From contig JBAWVO010000102.1 of NCBI GenBank assembly GCA_037147235.1, forward strand, positions 1 through 19,264: a stretch of DNA of 19,264 nucleotides, given 5' to 3'. Below, in pieces: positions 7,267-15,059 of the stretch (the first letter of the stretch is position 1; each line of letters opens with the position of its first letter). Source of the stretch: JANXQG01 sp037147235. Lineage in GTDB: Bacteria; Planctomycetota; Planctomycetia; Pirellulales; Thermoguttaceae. The notes under the pieces were generated by a model. The model was not told where the DNA came from. It searched no databases and saw only the letters and a program-made list of their open reading frames with translations. A program made the position numbers and the translations under genes.

Positions 7267-8451
7267 GTGCCGCGTTGCCGCCGTCGATTTTATGTTCGCC
7301 GCGCCTCCGTGACGGTTCTGGCCACGCTTTTGATCGTCGTTGGGGTGCTGCTGACGATTTTGGTGGTCGACGCCTCGTATCTCGTTGCCGTGAATCGCGG
7401 CATGCAGGACGTTTCCAGCATCATGGCCCTGGCCGGTGCCCCCGAGTTGCTCGATCCGAACCTTTTGCGGGATGCGGCGGGTCTGTCGGTGCCCAACCAA
7501 GCGGCAGCTCGAACCGCAGCCACCACCGTGGCCGACACCTATCGCCAGTACAATAACCGTGTCCTTCCCTCCTTGCAACGTGTCGACGCCGGCGACGTCG
7601 TCGTGCAAACGGGTTTTGTCGACGATGTGACGGTGCCCAAGTTGGAGCTCTCGTCGACCGAGCCGGACAACACCGTGTTCGTTTATGCGGCCCGCACCAC
7701 CGGCGGCACCCATCCGGTGACCTATCCGGTCGATTTGGCGGGTACGAAGCGCATGATCGAGATTCGCGGCGGGGCCTATGCGACGCTCGACAACCTTGTC
7801 GTCGGCTTCCGGCCCGAGACCGCAATGGCCGCCCCGCTCATGCCTATGGGGATTCTCAGCATGGCGTGGACAGGCGAGCGGACGGCCGACAGCAACGGCA
7901 ATGGCATCAACGAAATGGTCATTCGCTTGCAATCGGCTCATCCTCCGAGTGCTTCCTCCTATCCACCGCAACCCAATGGGGCACTGTTGTTTTACGGCGG
8001 CAGCATCACTCCAGAGGTGTTATCGCAGACGTTGCCGCGGCAGGTTGCCCAGGGACTTTTCCCCGCGGACCTGTCTTCCAGCGGATCGTTTGGGCCGGCA
8101 ACTTCGGGTCTGCTCGCGCCGGTATTGGGCACATCCCTGGGCGATGGCGGCGATCCGGGTACGACGGCCATCGTGGCTGCATTTGCCGGCACGATCGGGC
8201 AGAAGCGGGTCTTTCCACTCGTGCAAGGGATGACCGGCGTGGGGACCGACGGCACAGGCATCGCCCAGGTTGAAGGCTTTGTTGCCTGCACGGTCCTGGG
8301 AGCCGAGGTGGTCGATAACCGCCTCACGGTCCGCGTCGAGCCATGCTACCTGATCCATCACACGGCCTGGACCGTGCCATCGGCGGCTGTCGATACCCCG
8401 GTTGGTTTACAGCGGAACTTATATATTTATAAACTGCGATTGTCGCGATAG
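7267..8451 (+). CDS. TadG-like Flp pilus-associated membrane protein
   Basis: This is a 394-aa protein with a strongly basic N terminus (PRCRRRFYVRR), one membrane helix at about 14-34 ending in VVDASYLVAVNRGMQDVSSIMALAGA. That block matches the N-terminal TadE/TadG-like domain, whose usual form is a helix ending in VD, then a QNAADAAALAGA-type segment. The remaining 340 residues are probably exported, rich in beta strand and small residues, and not recognised; I see no clear von Willebrand MIDAS motif. GTG 7267 is supported by AAGGAG and by the fact that the frame upstream overlaps cpaB. It would act as an envelope-anchored pilus accessory protein. Family assignment beyond the N-terminal domain is uncertain. 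Confidence 0.75.
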   Translation: MPRCRRRFYVRRASVTVLATLLIVVGVLLTILVVDASYLVAVNRGMQDVSSIMALAGAPELLDPNLLRDAAGLSVPNQAAARTAATTVADTYRQYNNRVLPSLQRVDAGDVVVQTGFVDDVTVPKLELSSTEPDNTVFVYAARTTGGTHPVTYPVDLAGTKRMIEIRGGAYATLDNLVVGFRPETAMAAPLMPMGILSMAWTGERTADSNGNGINEMVIRLQSAHPPSASSYPPQPNGALLFYGGSITPEVLSQTLPRQVAQGLFPADLSSSGSFGPATSGLLAPVLGTSLGDGGDPGTTAIVAAFAGTIGQKRVFPLVQGMTGVGTDGTGIAQVEGFVACTVLGAEVVDNRLTVRVEPCYLIHHTAWTVPSAAVDTPVGLQRNLYIYKLRLSR

Positions 8452-8483
8452 AAAATTTCGTATTTGAACTGGAGGATGTTTGC

Positions 8484-9713
8484 ATGAGGGCAGTCGTGGC
8501 GGGTGGAGAAATTCAACGGATCAACGAAGCGCGTCGGATCTTGCTCAGCGAAGGCTTGACTTGCGAGGCGGAGGACGTCGTCGGCTACGACTGGCTTCAG
8601 GATAGTCTGGCGGCGGTAAGTCCGGACGTCGTGCTGGTCTATTGCCACGGTGAGGGGCGCGAGGGCTTGGTGGCGATTCGTACGGCCCACCAACTCGTGG
8701 CTGGCTCGGTGCTGGCGGTCGGTGAGCCCGACGTCGCTCTGACGCGAGAAGCCCTACGTGCCGGGGCGAGGGAATATCTTGATATCAACAACCTTCGCCA
8801 TGACTTGGCCGCAGCCCTGGCGACGATCGAAACGGCTCGTCCAGGCACCAGTAAACGGGGCCAGATCGTCACCGTCTTCTCTCCGGTTGCCGGGATCGGG
8901 GTGAGTACGATTGCCCTGAATCTTGCCGTGTCGCTGGCCAAGCTCCCTCCGCAGGCGAACGCAGGCAGGATGCCTACGCCACAGGACGCAGGCAAACAGG
9001 ATGCAGACAAGATGCCTACGTTACGGGACGCGGGCGGGATGCCGTTGCAGGAGGAAGGCGTCGTGGCCTTGGTCGACATTACGCCGCCGCCGAGCGATCT
9101 CTCCTTGCTCCTGGACATGGATCCCAAGCATACGCTGGCCGATGTTCTTCGCCATCACGATCGGCTGGACCGCCGCCTCCTGGCCGGTGCCATGACGGCG
9201 CACCCGTCGGGCCTGCATGTGCTGCCGCAGGCCGGTTTCACGGACGATCTCCGCGTGCCGGAATTCAACCTGAGCCACGCCGTCATCCGGCAGATGTTTG
9301 TCCTGTTGCGCACCAGCTACGCGTTTATTGTGGTTGATCTGGGCCACGCCTTTTCCGAGGCCCAGATTGAGGCATTCCGGCTCTCCAACGTCGTGTTGCT
9401 GCCGGTCGTGGCCGACGTGCCGGGGCTGCGGCGCGTTCGCTGGATCCTCGATACGGCCGAATCGCGCGGCATCCGCCGCGACCGCTTCCAAATCGTGCTG
9501 AACCGTTACGGCGGCAAAAACCAGGTGGCAAAAACCAAGGTCGAAGATGCCTTGCACACCTCAATCCTGACGACGATCGCCGACCATGGACCCCTGCTGA
9601 CCGCCGCGCGCAACGAAGGCGTGCCCGCGGTCGAGTTATCCGGCAAGGTTGCCGCGGTATTCAATTCGTTGGCGAAAACCATCCAGCGCAACTTGGCGGG
9701 AGTATCCGCATGA
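8484..9713 (+). CDS. cpaE: CpaE/TadZ-type pilus localisation ATPase
   Basis: This 409-aa MinD/ParA-like protein of Tad systems helps position the pilus machine at the cell membrane. Residues 1-115 form a receiver-like domain lacking the typical acidic pocket. A deviant Walker A follows (AGIGVST, 136-142) with no P-loop lysine, which is usual for CpaE, where GGxGxST lacks the lysine. VVALVDITPPPSDLSLLLDMD (193-213) is the equivalent of the ParA switch strand, and later VVDLGHAFSEAQIEAFRLSNVVLLPV and ILNRYGG-like segments follow the fold. Between SLAK (153) and VVALVD there is an insertion of about 37 aa encoded by repeat DNA. GGAGG at 8471-8475 precedes ATG 8484 by 8 nt. Its stop overlaps the next start as ATGA, indicating translational coupling. 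Confidence 0.87.
   Translation: MRAVVAGGEIQRINEARRILLSEGLTCEAEDVVGYDWLQDSLAAVSPDVVLVYCHGEGREGLVAIRTAHQLVAGSVLAVGEPDVALTREALRAGAREYLDINNLRHDLAAALATIETARPGTSKRGQIVTVFSPVAGIGVSTIALNLAVSLAKLPPQANAGRMPTPQDAGKQDADKMPTLRDAGGMPLQEEGVVALVDITPPPSDLSLLLDMDPKHTLADVLRHHDRLDRRLLAGAMTAHPSGLHVLPQAGFTDDLRVPEFNLSHAVIRQMFVLLRTSYAFIVVDLGHAFSEAQIEAFRLSNVVLLPVVADVPGLRRVRWILDTAESRGIRRDRFQIVLNRYGGKNQVAKTKVEDALHTSILTTIADHGPLLTAARNEGVPAVELSGKVAAVFNSLAKTIQRNLAGVSA
8965..9036 (+). repeat. Direct repeats inserted in frame in cpaE
   Basis: Two 30-nt units at 8965-8994 and 9007-9036 share 23 of 30 bases, with common core GATGCCTACG; a further partial GGATGCC follows at 9037-9043. The first unit also matches 11098-11115 in the tadA tail (17 of 18). 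They encode low-complexity sequence (GRMPTPQDAG, DKMPTLRDAG) between two conserved strands of the ATPase fold. Confidence 0.75.
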
Positions 9714-11128
9714 ACCTGCCCTACCCCCAAGAGCACAGCGACTTGCCCGCCGGCAGTCAGGCATTGTCTTCCGGCGCGGAAGGTTTCGAGGGCCGGTTCC
9801 AGAAGCTGAAGACGCAGATTCACCGCGAGTTGCTCGATTCGATCGATTTGTCGCGGATCGGCACGATGGGCGATCTCCAGTTGCGGCGGCATGTGACCAG
9901 CCTTTCACAGCATATTTTTCGTAACCGTCCGCAACTCCTCTCAAAGATCGACGAAGAGCGGTTGATCGATGAGTTGATTGCTGAATCGTTCGGCCTCGGC
10001 CCGCTGGAACCTTATATGCAGGATCCGGAAGTGGCCGATATTCTCGTCAATGGGCCGCACGAGGTTTATGTCGAGCGGAATGGGCGATTGTACGAGACCA
10101 ACACCGTTTTTGCCGACGACGAGCACCTGATGCAGATCATCCAGCGCGTGGTCAGCCGCGTTGGTCGGCGGATCGACAGTCAGTCGCCGATGGTCGATGC
10201 CCGCTTGGCAGACGGTTCTCGCATTAACGCCGTGATTCCGCCGCTTGCGCTCAACGGTCCCACGCTCTCCATTCGGCGATTTGGCCGCAACCCGCTGCAA
10301 ATCGAGCAGTTGCAGGCCTACGGTTCGATCTGTCCGGAGATGGTGGCTGTACTCCGGGCGGTCATTGAGGGGCGGATCAACCTCATGATCAGCGGCGGCA
10401 CCGGCTCCGGCAAGACGACGATGCTCAATGCCCTCTCGCCGTTCATTCCGGCCGACGAGCGATTGGTGACGATCGAGGACTCGGCCGAATTGCAGCTTCG
10501 CCGCAAGCATGTGGTGCGGATGGAAGCACGCATCCCCACCTCGGAAGGCATGGGCGCGGTGACGGCCCGCGATCTTGTGCGCAACGCCTTGCGCATGCGG
10601 CCTGATCGTATTATCCTTGGCGAAGTCCGCAGCGGCGAGGCCCTCGACATGCTCCAGGCGATGAACACCGGCCATGAAGGATCGCTGACGACGATCCACG
10701 CCAACGACGCCCGCGATGCCCTGTCGCGCTTGGAAGTCATGGTGGCCATGGCCGGGTTCGATCTGCCGATCAGCGTGGTGCGTCGCTACATTGCCTCGGC
10801 AATCAACGTCATCGTTCACCTCTCCCGCCTCAAGGGCGGCGTGCGGCGAGTGATGCGGATCGTGGAAATTGTCGATCTGGAAAACAACGAATATCAGCTT
10901 CGCGAGTTGTTCCGCTTTCAGCAAGCCGGATTGGACGCCCAGGGGCGAGCGACGGGGTGTTTCCATGTGTCGGGGAATGCGCCGGCCTTTTCGGATCGGC
11001 TGCGCGAACGTGGCATTGCCTTGGATGATGAGCTGTTTCGCGCTCGGGTGTTGGAGTGGAGCGGGGAGCGTGGAGCGGGGGGCGTGGAGCGGGGGGCGAT
11101 GCCTACGCGACAGGAGGATTGCTTGTGA
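9710..11128 (+). CDS. cpaF: CpaF/TadA type IV pilus assembly ATPase
   Basis: This 472-aa hexameric secretion ATPase would power assembly, and possibly retraction, of the Tad pilus from the cytoplasmic face of the inner membrane. All motifs of the family are present: N-terminal domain with GPLEPYMQDPEVADILVNG (97-115), Walker A GGTGSGKTT (229-237, K235), Asp box TIEDSAEL (254-261), Walker B RIILGEVRSGEA (300-311) and His box GHEGSLTTIHAN (321-332). It starts inside the cpaE stop (ATGA). The last 25 residues (ERGAGGVERGAMPTRQ and neighbours) are low-complexity and encoded by three tandem 14-nt units plus a copy of the cpaE repeat, so the natural C terminus was probably altered by repeat insertion. 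Confidence 0.95.
   Translation: MNLPYPQEHSDLPAGSQALSSGAEGFEGRFQKLKTQIHRELLDSIDLSRIGTMGDLQLRRHVTSLSQHIFRNRPQLLSKIDEERLIDELIAESFGLGPLEPYMQDPEVADILVNGPHEVYVERNGRLYETNTVFADDEHLMQIIQRVVSRVGRRIDSQSPMVDARLADGSRINAVIPPLALNGPTLSIRRFGRNPLQIEQLQAYGSICPEMVAVLRAVIEGRINLMISGGTGSGKTTMLNALSPFIPADERLVTIEDSAELQLRRKHVVRMEARIPTSEGMGAVTARDLVRNALRMRPDRIILGEVRSGEALDMLQAMNTGHEGSLTTIHANDARDALSRLEVMVAMAGFDLPISVVRRYIASAINVIVHLSRLKGGVRRVMRIVEIVDLENNEYQLRELFRFQQAGLDAQGRATGCFHVSGNAPAFSDRLRERGIALDDELFRARVLEWSGERGAGGVERGAMPTRQEDCL
11056..11117 (+). repeat. Three 14-nt tandem repeats plus GATGCCTACG repeat at the tadA end
   Basis: Units at 11056-11069, 11070-11083 and 11084-11097 differ by one base in the first copy (GTGGAGCGGGG core). 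They are followed at once by 11098-11117, which matches the cpaE repeat at 8969-8986 in 17 of 18 bases. Three 14-nt units total 42 nt, so the tadA frame is kept. Confidence 0.85.
11112..11117 (+). promoter_or_regulatory. Ribosome binding site for tadB, lying inside a repeat
   Basis: AGGAGG is 7 nt before GTG 11125 and decides that start. It is the last part of the repeat copy at 11098-11117. Confidence 0.7.
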
Positions 11129-12060
11129 ATCCGTACCTTCCGATTCTGCTCATCGTAGCCGCGTTTTCGGCGGGCATCCTCGCGGTTCTGGCCGTGGGCA
11201 TGATCGTGCTTGGCCGCCGCTCGACGGCGGAGAAAATTGAGCGGCGGATCGGTTTGGAAGATGCCACGGCTGGCGAGGCTCCGGCGGAGATTCTTGCTCG
11301 AGACGCCGACGGATGGTTCGATCGCTACTTTTATCAGCTCCTCGCCGAATCGGGCCTTTCCATTTCGCCGTTGGCCGTCTTGATGCTCATGGTCGGCGTG
11401 GCTGCGGTAGTCGGTGGGATTGCCTTGGTGTGGACCGAGAGCATGGGGGGAGTCGTCGCCGCGGCCCTGGTCGGATTTTGGCCGCCGCTCCTCTGGATCC
11501 GTTGGGTCCGTGGCCGCCGCATCCGTGCCATGGAAAATCTCATGCCCGGAGTGCTCGATCAACTGGCCGACTGCCTGCATAGCGGCCAAACCTTGGAGCA
11601 GGCGGCCGAATCGGTCTCGCTTCAAGCGGCTTCACCTTTGAAAGAGGAATTCGGTCACTGCCTACAGTTATTGAAGATGGGGCAGTCGCCCGTTGCCGTG
11701 ATGGACCGCCTGTCGCGGCGTATTCCGCTGCCGGAGTTTCGCCTCTTTGCCACGGCCGTCTTGGTGCATCGACAAACCGGCGGCAACCTCTCGCAACTGA
11801 CCTCGCGGTTGGCTGTTTCCGCTCGCGATCGTCAGGAATGGCGGCGGCATTTGGGGGCACAAACCGTTGCGGGCCGCTATTCGGCCCTCGGGCTCGTTGC
11901 TTGCGGTATCATCGGGTTGGGGGTACTCAGCGCAAGCCACCCGGAGTATACCGGGTTCTTTTTGACGCATCCCCGGGGACCAACTTTCCTGGCGGTTGCG
12001 GTCGTGCTGGTGATCATCGGCACGATCTGGATATCTCGAGTGATTCGGATTGATTATTGA
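11125..12060 (+). CDS. tadB: TadB inner-membrane platform protein (T2SSF domain)
   Basis: This 311-aa protein is one of the paired GspF-like platform proteins of Tad pili, expected to bind the TadA motor and TadC. A hydrophobic N-terminal helix (about 4-27) is followed by a cytoplasmic stretch, a hydrophobic hairpin at about 75-112, the T2SSF helical bundle starting at NLMPGVLDQLADCLHSGQTLEQAAES and including PLPEFRLFATAVLVHRQTGGNLSQLTSRL, and two C-terminal spans. GTG 11125 overlaps the tadA stop as GTGA and has AGGAGG 7 nt upstream. An ATG at 11056 is in frame but would add the repeat-encoded residues that are read in another frame as the tadA tail. Translation is probably coupled to tadA. 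Confidence 0.88.
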   Translation: MNPYLPILLIVAAFSAGILAVLAVGMIVLGRRSTAEKIERRIGLEDATAGEAPAEILARDADGWFDRYFYQLLAESGLSISPLAVLMLMVGVAAVVGGIALVWTESMGGVVAAALVGFWPPLLWIRWVRGRRIRAMENLMPGVLDQLADCLHSGQTLEQAAESVSLQAASPLKEEFGHCLQLLKMGQSPVAVMDRLSRRIPLPEFRLFATAVLVHRQTGGNLSQLTSRLAVSARDRQEWRRHLGAQTVAGRYSALGLVACGIIGLGVLSASHPEYTGFFLTHPRGPTFLAVAVVLVIIGTIWISRVIRIDY

Positions 12061-12098
12061 CATGAAACGCCACCGTTTGAGTTATTGAGGAGGGCATC

Positions 12099-13127
12099 AT
12101 GCCTACTGCTATCCCACAAGTTCAGAACGTGCTTGGCCTGTATGACTCGCTGGTGCTGGCGTTGATCTTCGCCTTCGTGGCCCTGGCGTTCTATCTGCTG
12201 GGTCGCTACCTCACGGGTCGGCCGCTACGGGAAGATGCCCGACTGAAGCAGATCTCGCACGATTCCCCCTATAACGGCGAGCCGGAAGCGGGAGTCTTCG
12301 GCAGTTGGGCACCGGCCTTGGCGGCGCAGCTCCCGGAATCCCAGGCCGAACAAAAGGAATTCCGCCAGATGCTCCGGCAAGCGGGTATCTACCATCCGCG
12401 TGCCTCGGAAACGATTTATGCCCTCCGCTTTGTCTTGTTGGTGGCGCCGTTGATCGTTGCCGGTATTCTGGCGGTGCTTGTGGACGGCAAGTACACGACA
12501 CCGATCTTGGTGACGGGCGTGATCGTTGCGGCAATCCTGATGGTCATGCCGCGATTGTATGTCTACTTTCGCCGCCGCCGGCAGATGCAGAAGATTCGCG
12601 ATGGATTGGCCGACGTGATCGATATGCTGGGGATGTGCGTCAGCGGTGGCCTGCCCCTGAGCGACGGCCTGGAGCAGGTGGCACGGCGAATGACGGCCTA
12701 TCCCGAATGTGCGAATGAGCTTCTGCTGCTGAAGCGGCAGGCTGAATTGGGCGGCATCAAGCATGCCCTGGAGGATTTCACTCAGCGTGTGGACCTGCCT
12801 GAAGCATCGCAGTTGGCCAGTCTATTGCTGCGCAATACCAGTTTAGGCACGGAGCTGGTCGGCTCGCTCACGCTTCAGGCCGATCACCTACGATTGGCCC
12901 GGCGGCAAGCGGCCTTGACCGAGGCAAACAAGACGCCGGTCAAGCTGATCTTCCCCATCATGTTCTGTTTTGCTCCCGCAGTACTCCTTTTGTTGACCGC
13001 ACCGGCCATCATGCAGTTGCAGGACTATCTTCGAGGCAGCACGAGTTCCGATACGATTAAGAATGTTATTTCTAATCAGCAACTCATGCCTAAGAAGTTC
13101 GTTTCGCCCGTGGGTGGATCGAAATAA
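12099..13127 (+). CDS. tadC: TadC inner-membrane platform protein (T2SSF domain)
   Basis: This 342-aa protein is the second GspF-like platform protein of the Tad system. It has an N-terminal membrane span (about 14-36), a central hydrophobic hairpin (about 105-150), a T2SSF bundle beginning GLADVIDMLGMCVSGGLPLSDGLEQVA and including DLPEASQLASLLLRNTSLG, and a C-terminal hydrophobic segment (about 290-310). The block ADHLRLARRQAALTEANKTPVKLIFPIMFCFAPA is characteristic of TadC. GAGGAGG at 12087-12093 precedes the ATG, 38 nt after tadB. It is the last gene of the plus-strand locus and ends 12 nt from the converging glycosyltransferase gene; I see no clear terminator between them. Confidence 0.9.
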   Translation: MPTAIPQVQNVLGLYDSLVLALIFAFVALAFYLLGRYLTGRPLREDARLKQISHDSPYNGEPEAGVFGSWAPALAAQLPESQAEQKEFRQMLRQAGIYHPRASETIYALRFVLLVAPLIVAGILAVLVDGKYTTPILVTGVIVAAILMVMPRLYVYFRRRRQMQKIRDGLADVIDMLGMCVSGGLPLSDGLEQVARRMTAYPECANELLLLKRQAELGGIKHALEDFTQRVDLPEASQLASLLLRNTSLGTELVGSLTLQADHLRLARRQAALTEANKTPVKLIFPIMFCFAPAVLLLLTAPAIMQLQDYLRGSTSSDTIKNVISNQQLMPKKFVSPVGGSK

Positions 13128-13139
13128 AGGTTTGACTCG

Positions 13140-15035
13140 TCACGTACGATACGGCTTCTTGGCTTCATACAATTTGATGCGGGCGCGGATCTCCGCAGCG
13201 GCCTTATCTTTACCTCGGGTGACCGCTATATTTAGGGCACGGTCGGCGACAGCGAGGGCATCGGTAAAGCGACCATCCGCGGCGTATGCCGCAGCCAAGA
13301 CATCCCAGTCGCTGTCGTCGGGGGAGGGAATCACCCGGCAAATATGTTCGGCCAGGGCCACGGCCCGAACGGGGTCGCCACCTCCGTTCGGAGCGGTCGT
13401 GGCCAGCACCCACGCGAGGTTCTCTTGCACCACGACGGCGTTGGGATTTAACTCCAAGGCGATTTCAAGATGCCCAATCGCTTCGCGCCAACGGCATTGG
13501 CCGGCAAGTAGCTTGGCAAGCTCGTTGTGAGACAGGGGGAAATCCGGCTCAAGATCCACTGCCCTTTGGGTGTAGGTGATGGCTTCTTTCACCTTTCCTT
13601 CCCTTGCTAACTCCATGCCGCGGTTGTAGTACGCCGTCGCGAAATCCGGCTGAATCTCGATGGCTCGGTCGAACATTGCACGGGCCTCTTCGCATTGGCC
13701 GTCTTCGGCCAGTGCTACGGCCAGATTGTTCAGTGCGAGGGCGTTCGCCGGCGTGCATGAAAGGGACCGGATCCAAAGTGTACGGGTATCGCGCCAGAAA
13801 GTGGTCTGCTGCCATGCCGCTACCAGCGACAGGCTCAAAATCAACGTCGCCACCGTGGCGACGGCCATTCGTATCGGCGGCCAGCGCAGCACCGCGCTCC
13901 GTACCGTCCAGGCTAGGGCGATGTAAATGCCGATCAGGGGGAGGTAGGTATAACGATCCGCCATGGCCTGGCGGCCGACCTGTAGGATGCCGATGACCGG
14001 AACGAGCATGCCGACATACCAGAGCCAGCCGACCAGCAGATAAGGGTATCTTCGTCTCAGGTATACGACGGCAAACGAGATTCCTGCCAACAGAACTACC
14101 GCGCCGATTAAGGCAGGCAACGAGGCCAATTTCCCGAAGTTCGGGTAAAAAACCGCCAGGTTTTGGGGCCAGACGGCCAGCTTCAGATAGGCTGCGTAAG
14201 AGACGACGGCGTTGGGCAGGCGGAATGCGAGCGGCAACCGGTCAAACGACATGATCGCTTTCTTCTGGGCCAGGATCGTTATCGCGCATGAAGCGGCCGA
14301 GAGGACCAGCCAGGGCATTTTCTCCATCAAGAGGGGAACGATTGGCGGCAGACGGTTCTGAGATTCGTCCTCGCCCGGCTCGTCGTCAGCCTGGCTCTGG
14401 GTTTTGCGGAATCGACCGAGTGGCCAGTAGTCCAAGAGCAATGCCACGAACGGAAGCGTCACCAGCATCGGCTTGGCCATCAGCCCGAGGATAAACAAGA
14501 ACGTCGCAAGAACATAGCGGCCCAAGGGCTGACCGCGACGGACATAGCTTTCGTACGCCAGGAGCGTGAGAAAGAAGAATAGCCCGCCGAGAATATCTTT
14601 CCGCTCCGCCACCCAGGCTACCGATTCCACGCGCAGCGGATGGATGGCGAACATCGCTGCGACAAAGGCACTGGCCCAGAATGTGTTGCTCAGTCGCCGC
14701 AACAATACCAAGAGCAGACAGGCCGAGATACCGTGCAGCACGAAATTCGTCGCGTGGTGCCATCCTGCGTCAAGGCCGAAGCACTGACAGTCCAGTATAT
14801 GGGAGATCCACGTTAGCGGATGCCAATTCGACGCATGCGTGTGCGCGAATGCCCACCACACGCCGCGGAAAGTCAGGCCGCGGGCAACAAACGGATTCTC
14901 GTAAACGTAGTCGTTGTCGTCGAACCCGACGAACTTGAAGTGGGTTGTCTGCCCGAAAACGGCATAAACGCCGAGCAGGATCATGCCGCCGACGAGAAGA
15001 TTCTTGCCGAGGCTGGAGGATGACGAGGTTGGCAT
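13140..15035 (-). CDS. TMTC-like membrane glycosyltransferase with C-terminal TPRs
   Basis: This 631-aa protein has about ten hydrophobic spans and then a TPR domain. The N-terminal motifs fit the TMTC-type O-mannosyltransferase-like family: FDDNDYVYEN (DD at 39-40) in the first loop, SNWHPLTWISHILD soon after, then HPLRVESVAWVAERKD. The C-terminal part from about residue 430 contains several TPRs (for example NALALNNLAVALAEDGQCEEARAMFDRAIEIQP and the next copy ATAYYNRGMELAREGKVKEA). The expected reaction is transfer of a sugar from a polyprenyl-phosphate donor to a protein or glycan on the outer face of the membrane; donor and acceptor are unknown. ATG 15035 is preferred over TTG 15047, though neither has a clear ribosome binding site. 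It follows the FtsK-like gene by 24 nt, so cotranscription is likely. Confidence 0.85.
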   Translation of the reverse strand: MPTSSSSSLGKNLLVGGMILLGVYAVFGQTTHFKFVGFDDNDYVYENPFVARGLTFRGVWWAFAHTHASNWHPLTWISHILDCQCFGLDAGWHHATNFVLHGISACLLLVLLRRLSNTFWASAFVAAMFAIHPLRVESVAWVAERKDILGGLFFFLTLLAYESYVRRGQPLGRYVLATFLFILGLMAKPMLVTLPFVALLLDYWPLGRFRKTQSQADDEPGEDESQNRLPPIVPLLMEKMPWLVLSAASCAITILAQKKAIMSFDRLPLAFRLPNAVVSYAAYLKLAVWPQNLAVFYPNFGKLASLPALIGAVVLLAGISFAVVYLRRRYPYLLVGWLWYVGMLVPVIGILQVGRQAMADRYTYLPLIGIYIALAWTVRSAVLRWPPIRMAVATVATLILSLSLVAAWQQTTFWRDTRTLWIRSLSCTPANALALNNLAVALAEDGQCEEARAMFDRAIEIQPDFATAYYNRGMELAREGKVKEAITYTQRAVDLEPDFPLSHNELAKLLAGQCRWREAIGHLEIALELNPNAVVVQENLAWVLATTAPNGGGDPVRAVALAEHICRVIPSPDDSDWDVLAAAYAADGRFTDALAVADRALNIAVTRGKDKAAAEIRARIKLYEAKKPYRT

Positions 15036-15059
15036 GGACTGTTTCAAGATCGAGAAATA

